Source: Paenibacillus sp. FSL H8-0048 (GTDB taxonomy: Bacteria > Bacillota > Bacilli > Paenibacillales > Paenibacillaceae). From it: DNA of 64,000 nt. A program made the position numbers and the translations under genes. The notes under the pieces are model-generated. The model saw nothing but the letters and a program-made list of their open reading frames with translations. It had not been told where the DNA came from and searched no databases. Below, one piece after another: positions 17,438 through 26,078 of this stretch (its first letter is position 1; each line of letters begins with the position of its first letter). The DNA is taken from positions 4,340,001 to 4,404,000 of the forward strand of contig NZ_JBBODF010000001.1 of the NCBI RefSeq assembly GCF_038002825.1, written 5' to 3'.

Positions 17438-18373
17438 TTAATCCAACGAAATATAAATCTTCTGAATCTCCTGCACCCCGGGCATGAACCCGAGATTGTA
17501 GTACATAGATTCCGCATCATTTCCTTCCATTACATACAATCTCAGCAGCGGATAAGAACCCTTCAGAGTGGTGAGGGCTCTTTGCAGCATGCGTGTAGCC
17601 AGTCTTCTCCCACGATAAGCAGGATTAACGCCAATGCTATAGACTGCGGCCACGCCGTCCTGTAGACACAACCTGCAATTGGCAATGAGCTGATCAGTCG
17701 CGTTATCGAATACCAACGTGGAAGCCTGCGTCAATATTTCATTGGAGTAATTAGGATCTTCACCGGGTACAAAATCTTCTAAAGCAAATTGCTTCCTCCG
17801 GGTTGCATCCAGTCCGCCTCGAAAGCTCTCAAAATCACAGCGGGCAATCTCTTCTGCAAGGATGAACCGTTTGCCCCCTGCCTCGGTTACCTCCACTTCA
17901 GGACTCTCAATCCTCAGATTATCCTCCCAATTCACTTGGAAATATTCTGTAGGCCGCTGCATCCAGCGGCATCTGAACTCATCCGGCCAAAAGCCTGCCC
18001 GGGCATACAGCTGAACCTGATCCGGCAGAATTTCATAGGCTCGTATGGGCTCCTTCCGGTCAGACCACTCGATCAACAGCTTTTTAAGCTGCTTGAGCAC
18101 TCTGAATGTATCGTTAAATGGCGGGATTACAAAGAGATGGTAGATCACATTGGGTGACATCCGGACTCCGCCGATTTTGCTCTCCCCCTTGTATATCCAA
18201 AAGGCATTTCTGCGCGGATTCGCATAGCTTTCCTCTCTAAAAAAACCGTTATACTCCATGTTATAGTAGACGGAGCAATATACGCCCCACTCCTTGGGCT
18301 CTGCTCTTCGAATAGACCAATCACCGTTTAAATCGTAGAATATCGTATCTTCAGACCATTGCTTCATACTCAT
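17438..18373 (-). CDS. GNAT-family N-acetyltransferase, two GNAT-like halves
   Basis: 311 residues; AAGGAGGGGTGCACG precedes the ATG. The C-terminal half (about 150-305) is a standard GNAT fold with the acetyl-CoA loop VNPAYRGRRLATRML (Q/RxxGxG/A type) and the final NDAESMYYNLGF beta-bulge motif. The N-terminal half (about 15-140) has a similar but degenerate layout (FWIYKGESKIGG, LYARAGFWP), suggesting an ancient duplication in which only the second half keeps the CoA site. The substrate is unknown. Monocistronic, with its own terminator. Confidence 0.82.
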   Translation of the reverse strand: MSMKQWSEDTIFYDLNGDWSIRRAEPKEWGVYCSVYYNMEYNGFFREESYANPRRNAFWIYKGESKIGGVRMSPNVIYHLFVIPPFNDTFRVLKQLKKLLIEWSDRKEPIRAYEILPDQVQLYARAGFWPDEFRCRWMQRPTEYFQVNWEDNLRIESPEVEVTEAGGKRFILAEEIARCDFESFRGGLDATRRKQFALEDFVPGEDPNYSNEILTQASTLVFDNATDQLIANCRLCLQDGVAAVYSIGVNPAYRGRRLATRMLQRALTTLKGSYPLLRLYVMEGNDAESMYYNLGFMPGVQEIQKIYISLD

Positions 18374-18503
18374 CGTGCACCCCTCCTTCCTCTTAATCTT
18401 ATCAACACCATACTCCCATTCAAATATAGGAAACTGCTATAAAAAGACTCTACTGTTTGTTTTTTTCTCAAATATAGGGTATATTGTCAGCCCCCAACTG
18501 TCT

Positions 18504-18509
18504 TATAAT
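18504..18509 (+). promoter_or_regulatory. -10 element of the GH94 gene
   Basis: TATAAT at 18504-18509. A TTGTCA at 18484 is only 14 bases upstream, so the -35 is non-standard and may need an activator, or another hexamer is used. Confidence 0.5.
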
Positions 18510-18535
18510 GGAATTGGGCGGGATTCTTCGGTCAT

Positions 18536-18555
18536 TTATGAACGCGCGTTCATAA
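18536..18555. promoter_or_regulatory. 20-bp perfect palindromic operator before the GH94 gene
   Basis: TTATGAACGCGCGTTCATAA reads identically on both strands. It has the central CG of LacI-family operators and lies about 27 bases after the -10, where a repressor would block transcription. It matches CcpA's cre consensus at 12 of 14 positions, so a dedicated LacI-type sugar repressor is more likely. The core GAACGCGCGTTC also satisfies the LexA core pattern, an alternative explanation. Confidence 0.7.
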
Positions 18556-18589
18556 CCCTGCCTGTCATCTATCATGAGGAGGAATGGTT

Positions 18590-20971
18590 ATGCAATACGG
18601 TCATTTTGACGACAAGAACAAAGAGTACCTGATTACAAAGCCGAATACGCCTGCTCCCTGGGCCAACTATCTCGGCTCGCCGGAATACGGTGCGATTATC
18701 TCAGGCAATGCCGGAGGCTACAGCTTCGTGAAATCCGGGGCCAACGGACGGCATATCCGCTATCATTTCAACTCCAAGGACGAGCCTGGGCGCTACATTT
18801 ATGTCAAAGATCTGGAGAACGGCGATTATTGGTCCGGCTCCTGGCAGCCGGTAGGCAAGGATCTGGAGCAATACAAGTCCGTCTGCCATCATGGAACCGG
18901 ATACACGAACATCGTCTCAGATTATGACAACATCCATACCGAGTCCTTATACTACGTACCGCTGAACAAAACCTATGAAGTATGGCGCATGAAAATCCGC
19001 AATGACGGCATCACTCCGCGTAAGCTGGCTCTCTTCGGCTTCGCCGAGTTCACCAATGACAACAACTATGAGCAAGATACCGTAAACCTGCAATACACGC
19101 TGTTTATTTCCCGGACCTACTTCAAGCACGATAAAATTCTTCAAGTCATCAATGAAAATATCGCGGGAGAGCAGACCTGGAGATTCTTCGGCGCGGCCGG
19201 AGCAGAGGTGGCCGGTTATGACGGAGACCGCGATACATTCCTTGGAGATTACCGCAGCTACGGGAATCCGCTCTCCGTGGAGAACGGGCAATGCTCGAAC
19301 TCACTGAACTACAATGCCAATGCCTGCGGCGCCCTGCAGATGAATGTGGAGCTGCAGCCGGGAGAAGAGAAGGAAATTGCCTTCCTGCTGGGACAATATG
19401 ATGAAGAGGGGGCCTCCGGCATTCTTAGCCATTACCAGGACTTATCGGTTGTAGACCGGGAGCTTGAAGAACTGAAGACCTTCTGGCATAGCAAGCTTAA
19501 CCGCTTCCAGGTGCAGACTCCAAGCAGCAACCTGAACCATATGATCAACACCTGGAACGCATATCAATGCTTCATCACCTTCATCTGGTCGCGCGCCGCC
19601 TCCTTCCAGTACTCCGGCCTGCGCAACGGGCTCGGCTACCGGGATACGGTGCAGGATATTCAGGGCATTATCCATCTCGATCATGAGATGGCTCTCGAAC
19701 GCCTGCGGCTGATGATCTCTGCCCAGGTATCTAACGGCGGCGGGCTGCCGCTGGTGAAATTCGACCATAATCCGGGCCATGAGGGAACACCGGACGATCC
19801 TGAATATGTGCGGGAGACCGGACATCCCCACTACCGGGCCGACGATGCCTTGTGGCTGTTCCCGACAGTGATCAAATACTTAAATGAAAGCGGGAACTGG
19901 GACTTCACCGATGAGGTCATTCCTTACTCCGATAAGGGCGAAGCAACGGTGTACGAGCATCTGCGGCAAGCGCTGCAATTCAGCCTGGACCGGATGGGTG
20001 CGCATGGGATGCCGGTCGGCCTCCATGCCGACTGGAATGACTGTCTGCGGCTTGGCGCCAAGGGTGAATCGCTGTTTGTGGCCTTCCAGTTATACATGGG
20101 CTTCAAGGTATTCATGGGCATTGCGGAGAACAAGAACAAGCCGGAGGATGCTGCGTGGGCGCAAGGCCTGCTGGAGGAGCTGGACGGCAATATCCAGAAG
20201 TATGCCTGGGAGAACGATCAATTCGTCCGCGGCTTCACCGAGGACAACTATACCATCGGCTCCTGGGAGAACGATGAGGGCCGAATCTGGCTCAATCCGC
20301 AGAGCTGGTCGGTGCTCAGCGGCGCAGCCCGCCCGGAACAGGCCAAGCTTGCCATGGACAAGGTCTATGACAATCTGCGGACCGATTACGGCACGATGCT
20401 GTTCTACCCGCCATTCCGCAAATATGGCTTGCCGGTTGCACTGATGGCACTGTTCAATGCCTCTACGAAGGAGAACGGCGGCATCTTCAGCCAGCCGCAG
20501 GGCTGGCTCATCCTGGCGGAGACGGTGATCGGCAACGGTGAGCGCGCGTTCGAGTACTTCCTGAACTGCAGTCCGGCCACGATGAACGACCATGCGGAGG
20601 TCCGTAAGCTGGAGCCTTATGTCCATGGCCAATTCGTGGAGTCCAAGGATAGCCCTTATCAGGGCCGGGCCCATGTGCATTGGCTGACCGGCACGGCCTC
20701 CACTGTCATGGTCTCGCTGGCCGAGGGCATTATGGGCGTTCAGCCGCAGAAGGACGGCCTCCGTCTGGACCCGTGCGTCCCTTCGGACTGGACCGACTTC
20801 TCCATGGTGCGCGAATTCCGCGGGAAGAAGCTGAACATCCAGGTCGAGAACAAGAACGGCGTCCAGAAAGGCGTCTCCCGCATCGTCATCAACGGCGAAG
20901 AGATCGGGGGCAACCTGATTCCGGTGTCCCGGATGGCGGCAGAGAACGAAGTGCTGGTTGTGATGGGTTAA
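18590..20971 (+). CDS. GH94 disaccharide phosphorylase (cellobiose/chitobiose phosphorylase-like)
   Basis: 793 residues from ATG 18590 (GAGGAGGAATGGTT upstream, better spacing than ATG 18584). The full GH94 architecture is present: N-terminal beta-sandwich (starting MQYGHFDDKNKEYLITKP, then PWANYLG and AGGYSF), linker helices, an (alpha/alpha)6 barrel with GLRNGLGYRDTVQD, the catalytic-acid motif HADWNDCL (ADWND at residues 480-484), and a C-terminal beta-sheet ending VVMG. Such enzymes split a beta-linked disaccharide with phosphate into a sugar 1-phosphate plus a free sugar. The N-terminus resembles both cellobiose and N,N'-diacetylchitobiose phosphorylases, so the substrate is left open. 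No signal peptide; cytoplasmic. It is monocistronic with a strong operator. Confidence 0.9.
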   Translation: MQYGHFDDKNKEYLITKPNTPAPWANYLGSPEYGAIISGNAGGYSFVKSGANGRHIRYHFNSKDEPGRYIYVKDLENGDYWSGSWQPVGKDLEQYKSVCHHGTGYTNIVSDYDNIHTESLYYVPLNKTYEVWRMKIRNDGITPRKLALFGFAEFTNDNNYEQDTVNLQYTLFISRTYFKHDKILQVINENIAGEQTWRFFGAAGAEVAGYDGDRDTFLGDYRSYGNPLSVENGQCSNSLNYNANACGALQMNVELQPGEEKEIAFLLGQYDEEGASGILSHYQDLSVVDRELEELKTFWHSKLNRFQVQTPSSNLNHMINTWNAYQCFITFIWSRAASFQYSGLRNGLGYRDTVQDIQGIIHLDHEMALERLRLMISAQVSNGGGLPLVKFDHNPGHEGTPDDPEYVRETGHPHYRADDALWLFPTVIKYLNESGNWDFTDEVIPYSDKGEATVYEHLRQALQFSLDRMGAHGMPVGLHADWNDCLRLGAKGESLFVAFQLYMGFKVFMGIAENKNKPEDAAWAQGLLEELDGNIQKYAWENDQFVRGFTEDNYTIGSWENDEGRIWLNPQSWSVLSGAARPEQAKLAMDKVYDNLRTDYGTMLFYPPFRKYGLPVALMALFNASTKENGGIFSQPQGWLILAETVIGNGERAFEYFLNCSPATMNDHAEVRKLEPYVHGQFVESKDSPYQGRAHVHWLTGTASTVMVSLAEGIMGVQPQKDGLRLDPCVPSDWTDFSMVREFRGKKLNIQVENKNGVQKGVSRIVINGEEIGGNLIPVSRMAAENEVLVVMG

Positions 20972-21009
20972 CTTCAAGCCGGTCCAAGGAACGGCATAGC
21001 ATATATACG

Positions 21010-21048
21010 AAGAAGGAGAGCAGCCCCGCGGGACGCTCTCCTTCTTTT
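21010..21048. terminator. Bidirectional terminator between GH94 and pnkp genes
   Basis: AAGAAGGAGAGC (21010-21021) pairs perfectly with GCTCTCCTTCTT (21035-21046) across a 13-base loop, with T- and A-runs at the ends. It serves converging genes. Confidence 0.9.
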
Positions 21049-21092
21049 GCATATGCTGCTTCAAAAGCCTTGACCGACTCCTCTAGTATCTG

Positions 21093-23705
21093 CTAGAGCC
21101 TCGGATCGATCTCCTTCTCCTTCGTCACCTCGAACAACAGGTTCGCGGCAATCTGCTTGTAGGTGCTGTTGTCCGCCGAAATATCCTCCAGCTTAATCTC
21201 CAGCATCTGCTTACCCAGCCGGTGCTCAGCCAGGGAAGTGCGCAGCTTAGGTGCGATATTCTTCTGCTTCATCAGCTTGGCATATTTGTGCGGGAACCGG
21301 TAATCGTAGCCGTAGATGATCGACAGGTACCCGGGATTGCGGACCTTCAGATAAGGGACTACTCCCGGCTGCTCCTGCTCCGGCTTGATCACGATCCCCT
21401 CCATCTGCCGTTCAACTGTTATGGTAGCGAAATATTCCTCGGCCCGGCTGTAAGCCTCCGGCTCCTGCAGGTCCAGCACCAGGATTTCGTCGTCATTCAG
21501 GAAGCGGTACTGCTCCGAGGTTACCCCCTCAGGCACCCGTTCCTCCCCGCTCTCCAGCACTTCCTTCAGAATGGCAAAAGGCTTATAATCCAGCTCCGCA
21601 TCCCCCGCATACAGCTCCAGCTGCTGCTTATACACCTGGTACGCCTCGTCCCGCTGGTCAAGCTCCACATAGGCATCCCGTATGCTGCGCACATGCTTAT
21701 AGGTCTGGTATACGTGCGCGCCGTAGCTCTTGTTGAGCGCTTCTTTGGTCAGATGATGCTGGTCTTGCTCGAACCCGCTGGCTTCATACGCCTGGATCAG
21801 TTCACCGAGCGATTCCTCGAACCCATGCTCTCTCAGGAACGCAAGCTCGTTCTCCAGCGCCCGCCCTATCGGCTGGAACTGGCGTTCTATCAGCCCTTCT
21901 CCCAGCGCCTTCCAGGGCAGAAGCTCCCCGTCCAGTACCAGCACACGGATACCCTGCTCCGCCATATACGTTCCGAACCGCTCCAGCAGCCCTTCATAGA
22001 CCAGCGTCAGATCTACAGCCTTGACCTTATAGCCATTGCGGCTAACCGCATAACAATGCTCTATTTCACGAGACAGATACACCGTGCAGCGCGATCCCAT
22101 ATACTTGGGCTGAAGGACCACCTCAGATACACCGCGTCCGGCAAAATAATCCACACCCTTGCGCAGTGACTCCAGCTCGCCTGCTAGTTCATCCTTATCC
22201 GCAGGCGACATCGTCCCGGAGATGAAGTTAACCTTATTCTTCGAGGAATAATGCAGTCTGCGCATGGACTCCACATCCAGCTCCTCCACTGAGACCGAGC
22301 TCACTTCGCGGAAGAGAACCGGCAATTCTTCCGGCAATTGCTGCTGCTGGCGGGATTTATGGCTTTTGTAGAACGGCTTGAAGGTTATAAGGACAGAAGT
22401 CAGCCCGTTCCCATGCACCGCCCCCGTATCCAGATGTAATTTGTTCTTGATGCGGAACGTCTGCTTGGCGGCAATATGTCCGAACAGATGGAACGGATGA
22501 TTCCCCTCCGCCTCCTCCTTCAGGAAGTCAAGCTGCTGCTCGTACGCAGACTCACGGTCCAGCCGGAAGTTGCGCTGATGGCGCAGCGAATTCGTATCCA
22601 GCTTCCCGATATACTTATTGCGGCAAGGGGCATGCGTCACATAGAAGGAAGGCCCCCGACTCCCGATATAGCGGTAAAAGGGCTTCGCTCGCTCCACCAG
22701 CACGGAGAACTGACGGAACAACTCTTCATTTTCCCGTAACACCTGAGTAGAGTCAAAATAGGTCCTAAGCAGCTCCGGCTCAGTCCCCTTGATCTCCCCG
22801 CGCAGGTACTTGTAGACGAAATTCTCATGGTTGCCCATGACGAACAGGAAATGCTCCTGATTGTTATACAGGAACTCTATGATCTCCCGGGTCTGCTTGC
22901 CCTTATCGATCCAGTCGCCCGCCAGGATGATTCGTGTATTCTTCAGCTTATCCGCAGCGCTTAGCTTCCCTTCCTCGATCTTGTAGCCGTAGCTGCGCAG
23001 CAGGCCTTGCAGCTCCTGAACACATTCGTGTACGTCCCCAATCACAATGTACTCCTGATCCTGCGGAAGCACCGCAGCAGCATACGCCTCCCAATCCTGA
23101 ATGTGCACCCGATAATCCGGGTTCGGCCGCTTTTCCCCTAAATCTTCAGTACCTTCAACACCTTCCAAGAGAAAATCCTTCGCGCGCACCTTATGAATAC
23201 TATGATAGCCCTCGCGGGACAACACAGGCAGCACCTCCCGGCGCAGCCGGTTCAGGTGATTTGAGATCAGCTTCTTCGAGCGCTCCGAGGCATAATAATC
23301 CTCCCGCTTACGGTAATCGAACAGAATGACCTCCAGATTATACTGGTTCTCCTGGGCAATCGCCCGCACCTTGCTGCGGTAATCCTCAGCGAGACCTATC
23401 GTATCCAGAATGACAAACTCCGCATTAATCGGCCAGGAGGTCACCCGCTTCAGCCGCTCGAACAACAGCGCGAACGTATGCGAGCTGGCCTCCAGCATGA
23501 CCTGGTCGTATTTATCGTAATCATAGCCTAAGATCTCCTGACGGATGAGGTCTGAGGAGAGGTACTGCACATTGGTACGCAGACCTGTAGCGCTGTCCGC
23601 AAGCTTAAGCTGGGGGATCAGCACTTCCTTGGCAAAAGTAGACTTCCCGCACTCCGTCGCTCCCACCAGCATGAATATCGTGTGTACCTTCGTCTGAATG
23701 TCCAT
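21093..23705 (-). CDS. pnkp: Bacterial RNA repair enzyme Pnkp: kinase-phosphatase-ligase
   Basis: 870 residues, a typical full length for bacterial Pnkp. The polynucleotide 5'-kinase domain (about 1-180) has P-loop GATECGKST (residues 15-23). The central metallophosphoesterase domain (about 215-430) shows GDVHE (223), GDWIDKG (263) and GNHE (291), and removes 2',3'-cyclic or 3'-phosphates. The C-terminal adenylyltransferase (about 480-870) carries motif I KYMG with nucleotidyl Lys534 and downstream EGIVIKPE. Together these heal and seal broken RNA 2',3'-cyclic-phosphate/5'-OH ends; ligation depends on Hen1. The next gene upstream is hen1, three bases away, so they form an operon with an RlaP-like gene further up. 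All key residues of the three activities are intact. Confidence 0.95.
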   Translation of the reverse strand: MDIQTKVHTIFMLVGATECGKSTFAKEVLIPQLKLADSATGLRTNVQYLSSDLIRQEILGYDYDKYDQVMLEASSHTFALLFERLKRVTSWPINAEFVILDTIGLAEDYRSKVRAIAQENQYNLEVILFDYRKREDYYASERSKKLISNHLNRLRREVLPVLSREGYHSIHKVRAKDFLLEGVEGTEDLGEKRPNPDYRVHIQDWEAYAAAVLPQDQEYIVIGDVHECVQELQGLLRSYGYKIEEGKLSAADKLKNTRIILAGDWIDKGKQTREIIEFLYNNQEHFLFVMGNHENFVYKYLRGEIKGTEPELLRTYFDSTQVLRENEELFRQFSVLVERAKPFYRYIGSRGPSFYVTHAPCRNKYIGKLDTNSLRHQRNFRLDRESAYEQQLDFLKEEAEGNHPFHLFGHIAAKQTFRIKNKLHLDTGAVHGNGLTSVLITFKPFYKSHKSRQQQQLPEELPVLFREVSSVSVEELDVESMRRLHYSSKNKVNFISGTMSPADKDELAGELESLRKGVDYFAGRGVSEVVLQPKYMGSRCTVYLSREIEHCYAVSRNGYKVKAVDLTLVYEGLLERFGTYMAEQGIRVLVLDGELLPWKALGEGLIERQFQPIGRALENELAFLREHGFEESLGELIQAYEASGFEQDQHHLTKEALNKSYGAHVYQTYKHVRSIRDAYVELDQRDEAYQVYKQQLELYAGDAELDYKPFAILKEVLESGEERVPEGVTSEQYRFLNDDEILVLDLQEPEAYSRAEEYFATITVERQMEGIVIKPEQEQPGVVPYLKVRNPGYLSIIYGYDYRFPHKYAKLMKQKNIAPKLRTSLAEHRLGKQMLEIKLEDISADNSTYKQIAANLLFEVTKEKEIDPRL

Positions 23706-23708
23706 GGT

Positions 23709-24974
23709 CTAACCCTCCTGTCTGCGCACAATCGCGCTCTGCGAAGTACGAATGTCGCCTACCCGGTCACCCACGAGCGAGAACTCGGCTTCCACGCCCA
23801 GCCCTTGCAGGGTGGCCGTCAGCCACTCCTGGAATGCCGCCTGGCCTTTTTCCCACTTGTGATCCTCATGCCGGAAGCCTTCCAGCTCATAATAAGGATT
23901 GAAATCCGCATTCGGCGTAGTCACAATCAGCTGTCCGAAATCCACATGGCGGATGATCTGCCGGATCAGCGCAGCCGCTTCTGTCTCGCTCATATGCTCC
24001 ACCACCTCGGTCAGAATGACATCCACCTGCTCTCCGTTGTAGAGCTCCAGGAAATGCTCCAGCGAGCGGAAGGTGACGATGTTATCCAGCTCCTTGGCCT
24101 TTGCCTTGCGGTTCACGACCTCCAGCAGCTCCTCGTTGATATCCACCGCATAATAAGCGCCCTCGATCTTCCCGGCATACGGAATGGCGTAGAAGCCTTC
24201 GCCGCAGCCGATATCCAGAATAGGCTTATCAAACGGAAGCACACCCGAGATGAACGTCCGCCGCTGCATCGCCGTACTGCCATATTCCAGACCGATCGGG
24301 TACAGATCCGTCTGCTCGACCGCCGCCTTGTACCGCTTGAACTGCTCCCGGGTCTTCAGAAGATTCCGGGCGAACAGGCTGCGGATATAGAATGGGGCAT
24401 CCATTACGTTCAGGCTGGGGATATATTTCTCCAGAATCCGGTCCGAGATATCGATATACTCATCCCCGAAGATCGATAAGAACAACGACAGCACACTGAC
24501 CACATGCAGGAGGTGGTATAGGCTTTTATGCGTAGTAATGGTTAGAGAATAGCTCTTATGCGCCTGATGCTCCAGCTTGAACGTGTAGTCCTTCAGGTGC
24601 TGCTCGAAGAACCGGATGTAATGCAGGCGCTCGACATGAATCATCTGGATGGTAAAAGAGTGCTCAAACCCTTCCGCATCCCGCTCAGCCTGTGCCTTGA
24701 AAGGGGTTGAGAAGAACTCATTCACCGCATTCAGCGGGAACAGCGGGGTGTTATAGCGGGAGACATTCAGGTACTCGAAGCTCTCGCCGTCATTCTTTTT
24801 ATAGGAGACCTCATTGTCAGCGTCCTTGAAATACACATTATAAGTAGTCTCATCCGAGTACCAGCCGTAGGCGATACCCTGGCGGACCGGGCGCAGCTGC
24901 ATGCCGCTCTGCGGATTCTTGCGGATGATGAAGCTCAGCTGCGGGTTCGTTGATCTCAGTTGTACAATAGCCAT
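23709..24974 (-). CDS. hen1: Hen1 3'-terminal RNA ribose 2'-O-methyltransferase
   Basis: 421 residues, as usual for bacterial Hen1. The N-terminal half (about 1-235) is the bacteria-specific domain that activates Pnkp's ligase. The C-terminal half is a SAM-dependent methyltransferase with DIGCGEG (254-260), EVVEH (323-327), TTPN (352) and RHEDHKWE (368-375). The Glu/His residues of the latter segments form the Mn-binding site characteristic of Hen1. It 2'-O-methylates the 3' end of broken RNA before sealing, so that the repaired junction resists re-cleavage by the same ribotoxin. CTAGGAGGAATGCAATC precedes the ATG. It is coupled to pnkp with a three-base gap. Confidence 0.95.
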   Translation of the reverse strand: MAIVQLRSTNPQLSFIIRKNPQSGMQLRPVRQGIAYGWYSDETTYNVYFKDADNEVSYKKNDGESFEYLNVSRYNTPLFPLNAVNEFFSTPFKAQAERDAEGFEHSFTIQMIHVERLHYIRFFEQHLKDYTFKLEHQAHKSYSLTITTHKSLYHLLHVVSVLSLFLSIFGDEYIDISDRILEKYIPSLNVMDAPFYIRSLFARNLLKTREQFKRYKAAVEQTDLYPIGLEYGSTAMQRRTFISGVLPFDKPILDIGCGEGFYAIPYAGKIEGAYYAVDINEELLEVVNRKAKAKELDNIVTFRSLEHFLELYNGEQVDVILTEVVEHMSETEAAALIRQIIRHVDFGQLIVTTPNADFNPYYELEGFRHEDHKWEKGQAAFQEWLTATLQGLGVEAEFSLVGDRVGDIRTSQSAIVRRQEG

Positions 24975-25095
24975 GATTGCATTCCTCCTAGCTTTTTATG
25001 TTCTGGGATTAACCGTGACTCCAGAGAAGTTTTGGACTTCCGGCCGCTAACGCTCCCCCAGTTCCAAAATTACCCTCCGCCACTTTTCCCTTAAC
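24975..25095 (-). other. Gap between rlaP and hen1 with an imperfect hairpin
   Basis: About 120 bases. TTTTGGACT (from about 25029) can pair, with one bulge, with AGTTCCAAAA (to about 25068). It may attenuate transcription or mark a separate hen1-pnkp promoter; no clear promoter was found. Confidence 0.35.
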
Positions 25096-25902
25096 TTAGA
25101 TTTCCAAGTTCAATTTTAGCCCCCACACTTCCTGCAACGCATCCCGGAACAGGGCATCAAGCTGCCGGTCCCGATTGTCAGTCCTAGCACTCATGTATGC
25201 CGCTGCTGTCTTCTCCAGCGCTTGCAGCTGCTCCTCAAGATACTCGTTAATCGCACTCAGCTGCGGCTCCAGGTCCAGCTCTTCTCCCGACTTCTTCCGG
25301 GCCAGCAAATGCTGCACAACCTGCCACAGCTCACTATCCCTTGGAATCAGCCGGTCCACCAGCACCTCGAATGCCATCGGCGGCATCTCCCCGTTGCGGT
25401 GAATCCATTCACAGGCCAGCACCGGGCGCAGCACGTAGAAATACTTTTTGATCTTGACCTGCTCCCCTTGCAGATAATCCCGGTAGTTGCCTTTGGCCAT
25501 GTTCAAGTAATGGTACATACAGGATTTCGGCGAAAAAGTGTACGGTGAGATCCCCCTAAGCTGCTCCGCCACACTGAACTTCTCAGCATACTGAATGGGG
25601 GATTGCAGCCACTCCAGCAGTGGCGGGTTGGATTTATGGAACAGCTTCAGCGCTTTGCGCAGATCCCAGCCGCTTAAATCTAACATATTGTTAATCGGAC
25701 GCTCTATGACATCCCGTGCATCCCAGACTGATAAGTACCACTCCGGCTTATGCAGGTAGATGAACCGCACATCGTAATCGCTGTCCTGCGAGGGAAAGCC
25801 CCACGCCCGGCTGCCGGACTCACAGGCATAGAGGATCGTCACTTGCTCCTCTTGTTCAATCTGCTTCAATTGCTCATGGATGAGCGTATTTATAGAGTTC
25901 AT
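25096..25902 (-). CDS. RlaP/YcgL-family nucleotidyltransferase (RNA-repair associated)
   Basis: 268 residues from ATG 25902 (GGAGGGACACC upstream; the longer open frame to 26007 has none). A DNA-polymerase-beta-type nucleotidyltransferase signature is present: ESGSRAWGFPSQDSDYDVRF, i.e. GS followed by two metal-binding Asp residues. FHKSNPPLLEWLQSP and YHYLNMAKGN follow, all typical of Pfam PF10127. That family was named RlaP for its recurrent association with RNA repair genes, and its reaction is thought to be nucleotide addition to RNA ends; this is not proven here. Its position upstream of hen1-pnkp in the same direction fits that association well. Confidence 0.85.
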   Translation of the reverse strand: MNSINTLIHEQLKQIEQEEQVTILYACESGSRAWGFPSQDSDYDVRFIYLHKPEWYLSVWDARDVIERPINNMLDLSGWDLRKALKLFHKSNPPLLEWLQSPIQYAEKFSVAEQLRGISPYTFSPKSCMYHYLNMAKGNYRDYLQGEQVKIKKYFYVLRPVLACEWIHRNGEMPPMAFEVLVDRLIPRDSELWQVVQHLLARKKSGEELDLEPQLSAINEYLEEQLQALEKTAAAYMSARTDNRDRQLDALFRDALQEVWGLKLNLEI

Positions 25903-26020
25903 GGTGTCCCTCCGTTCCAAGTCGGCTTTGCCGGCTCTATTTTCCCTCATTTTGCCAAGGGTGAACAGGGTGTAAGTATGGCGGCGGACAAAAATCTTCC
26001 ATTTCAAGCAACTCTGGTGC

Positions 26021-26036
26021 TTAATAGAGGTATTAA
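26021..26036. promoter_or_regulatory. Inverted repeat in the divergent rlaP/WYL control region
   Basis: TTAATA-GAGG-TATTAA, within the 176-base region between the divergent rlaP and WYL genes. It is a candidate operator for the WYL regulators; assignment is inference. Confidence 0.35.
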
Positions 26037-26078
26037 CTATTACAACTCATGAATGCGTTACAGGCTGGAGGTATACAT

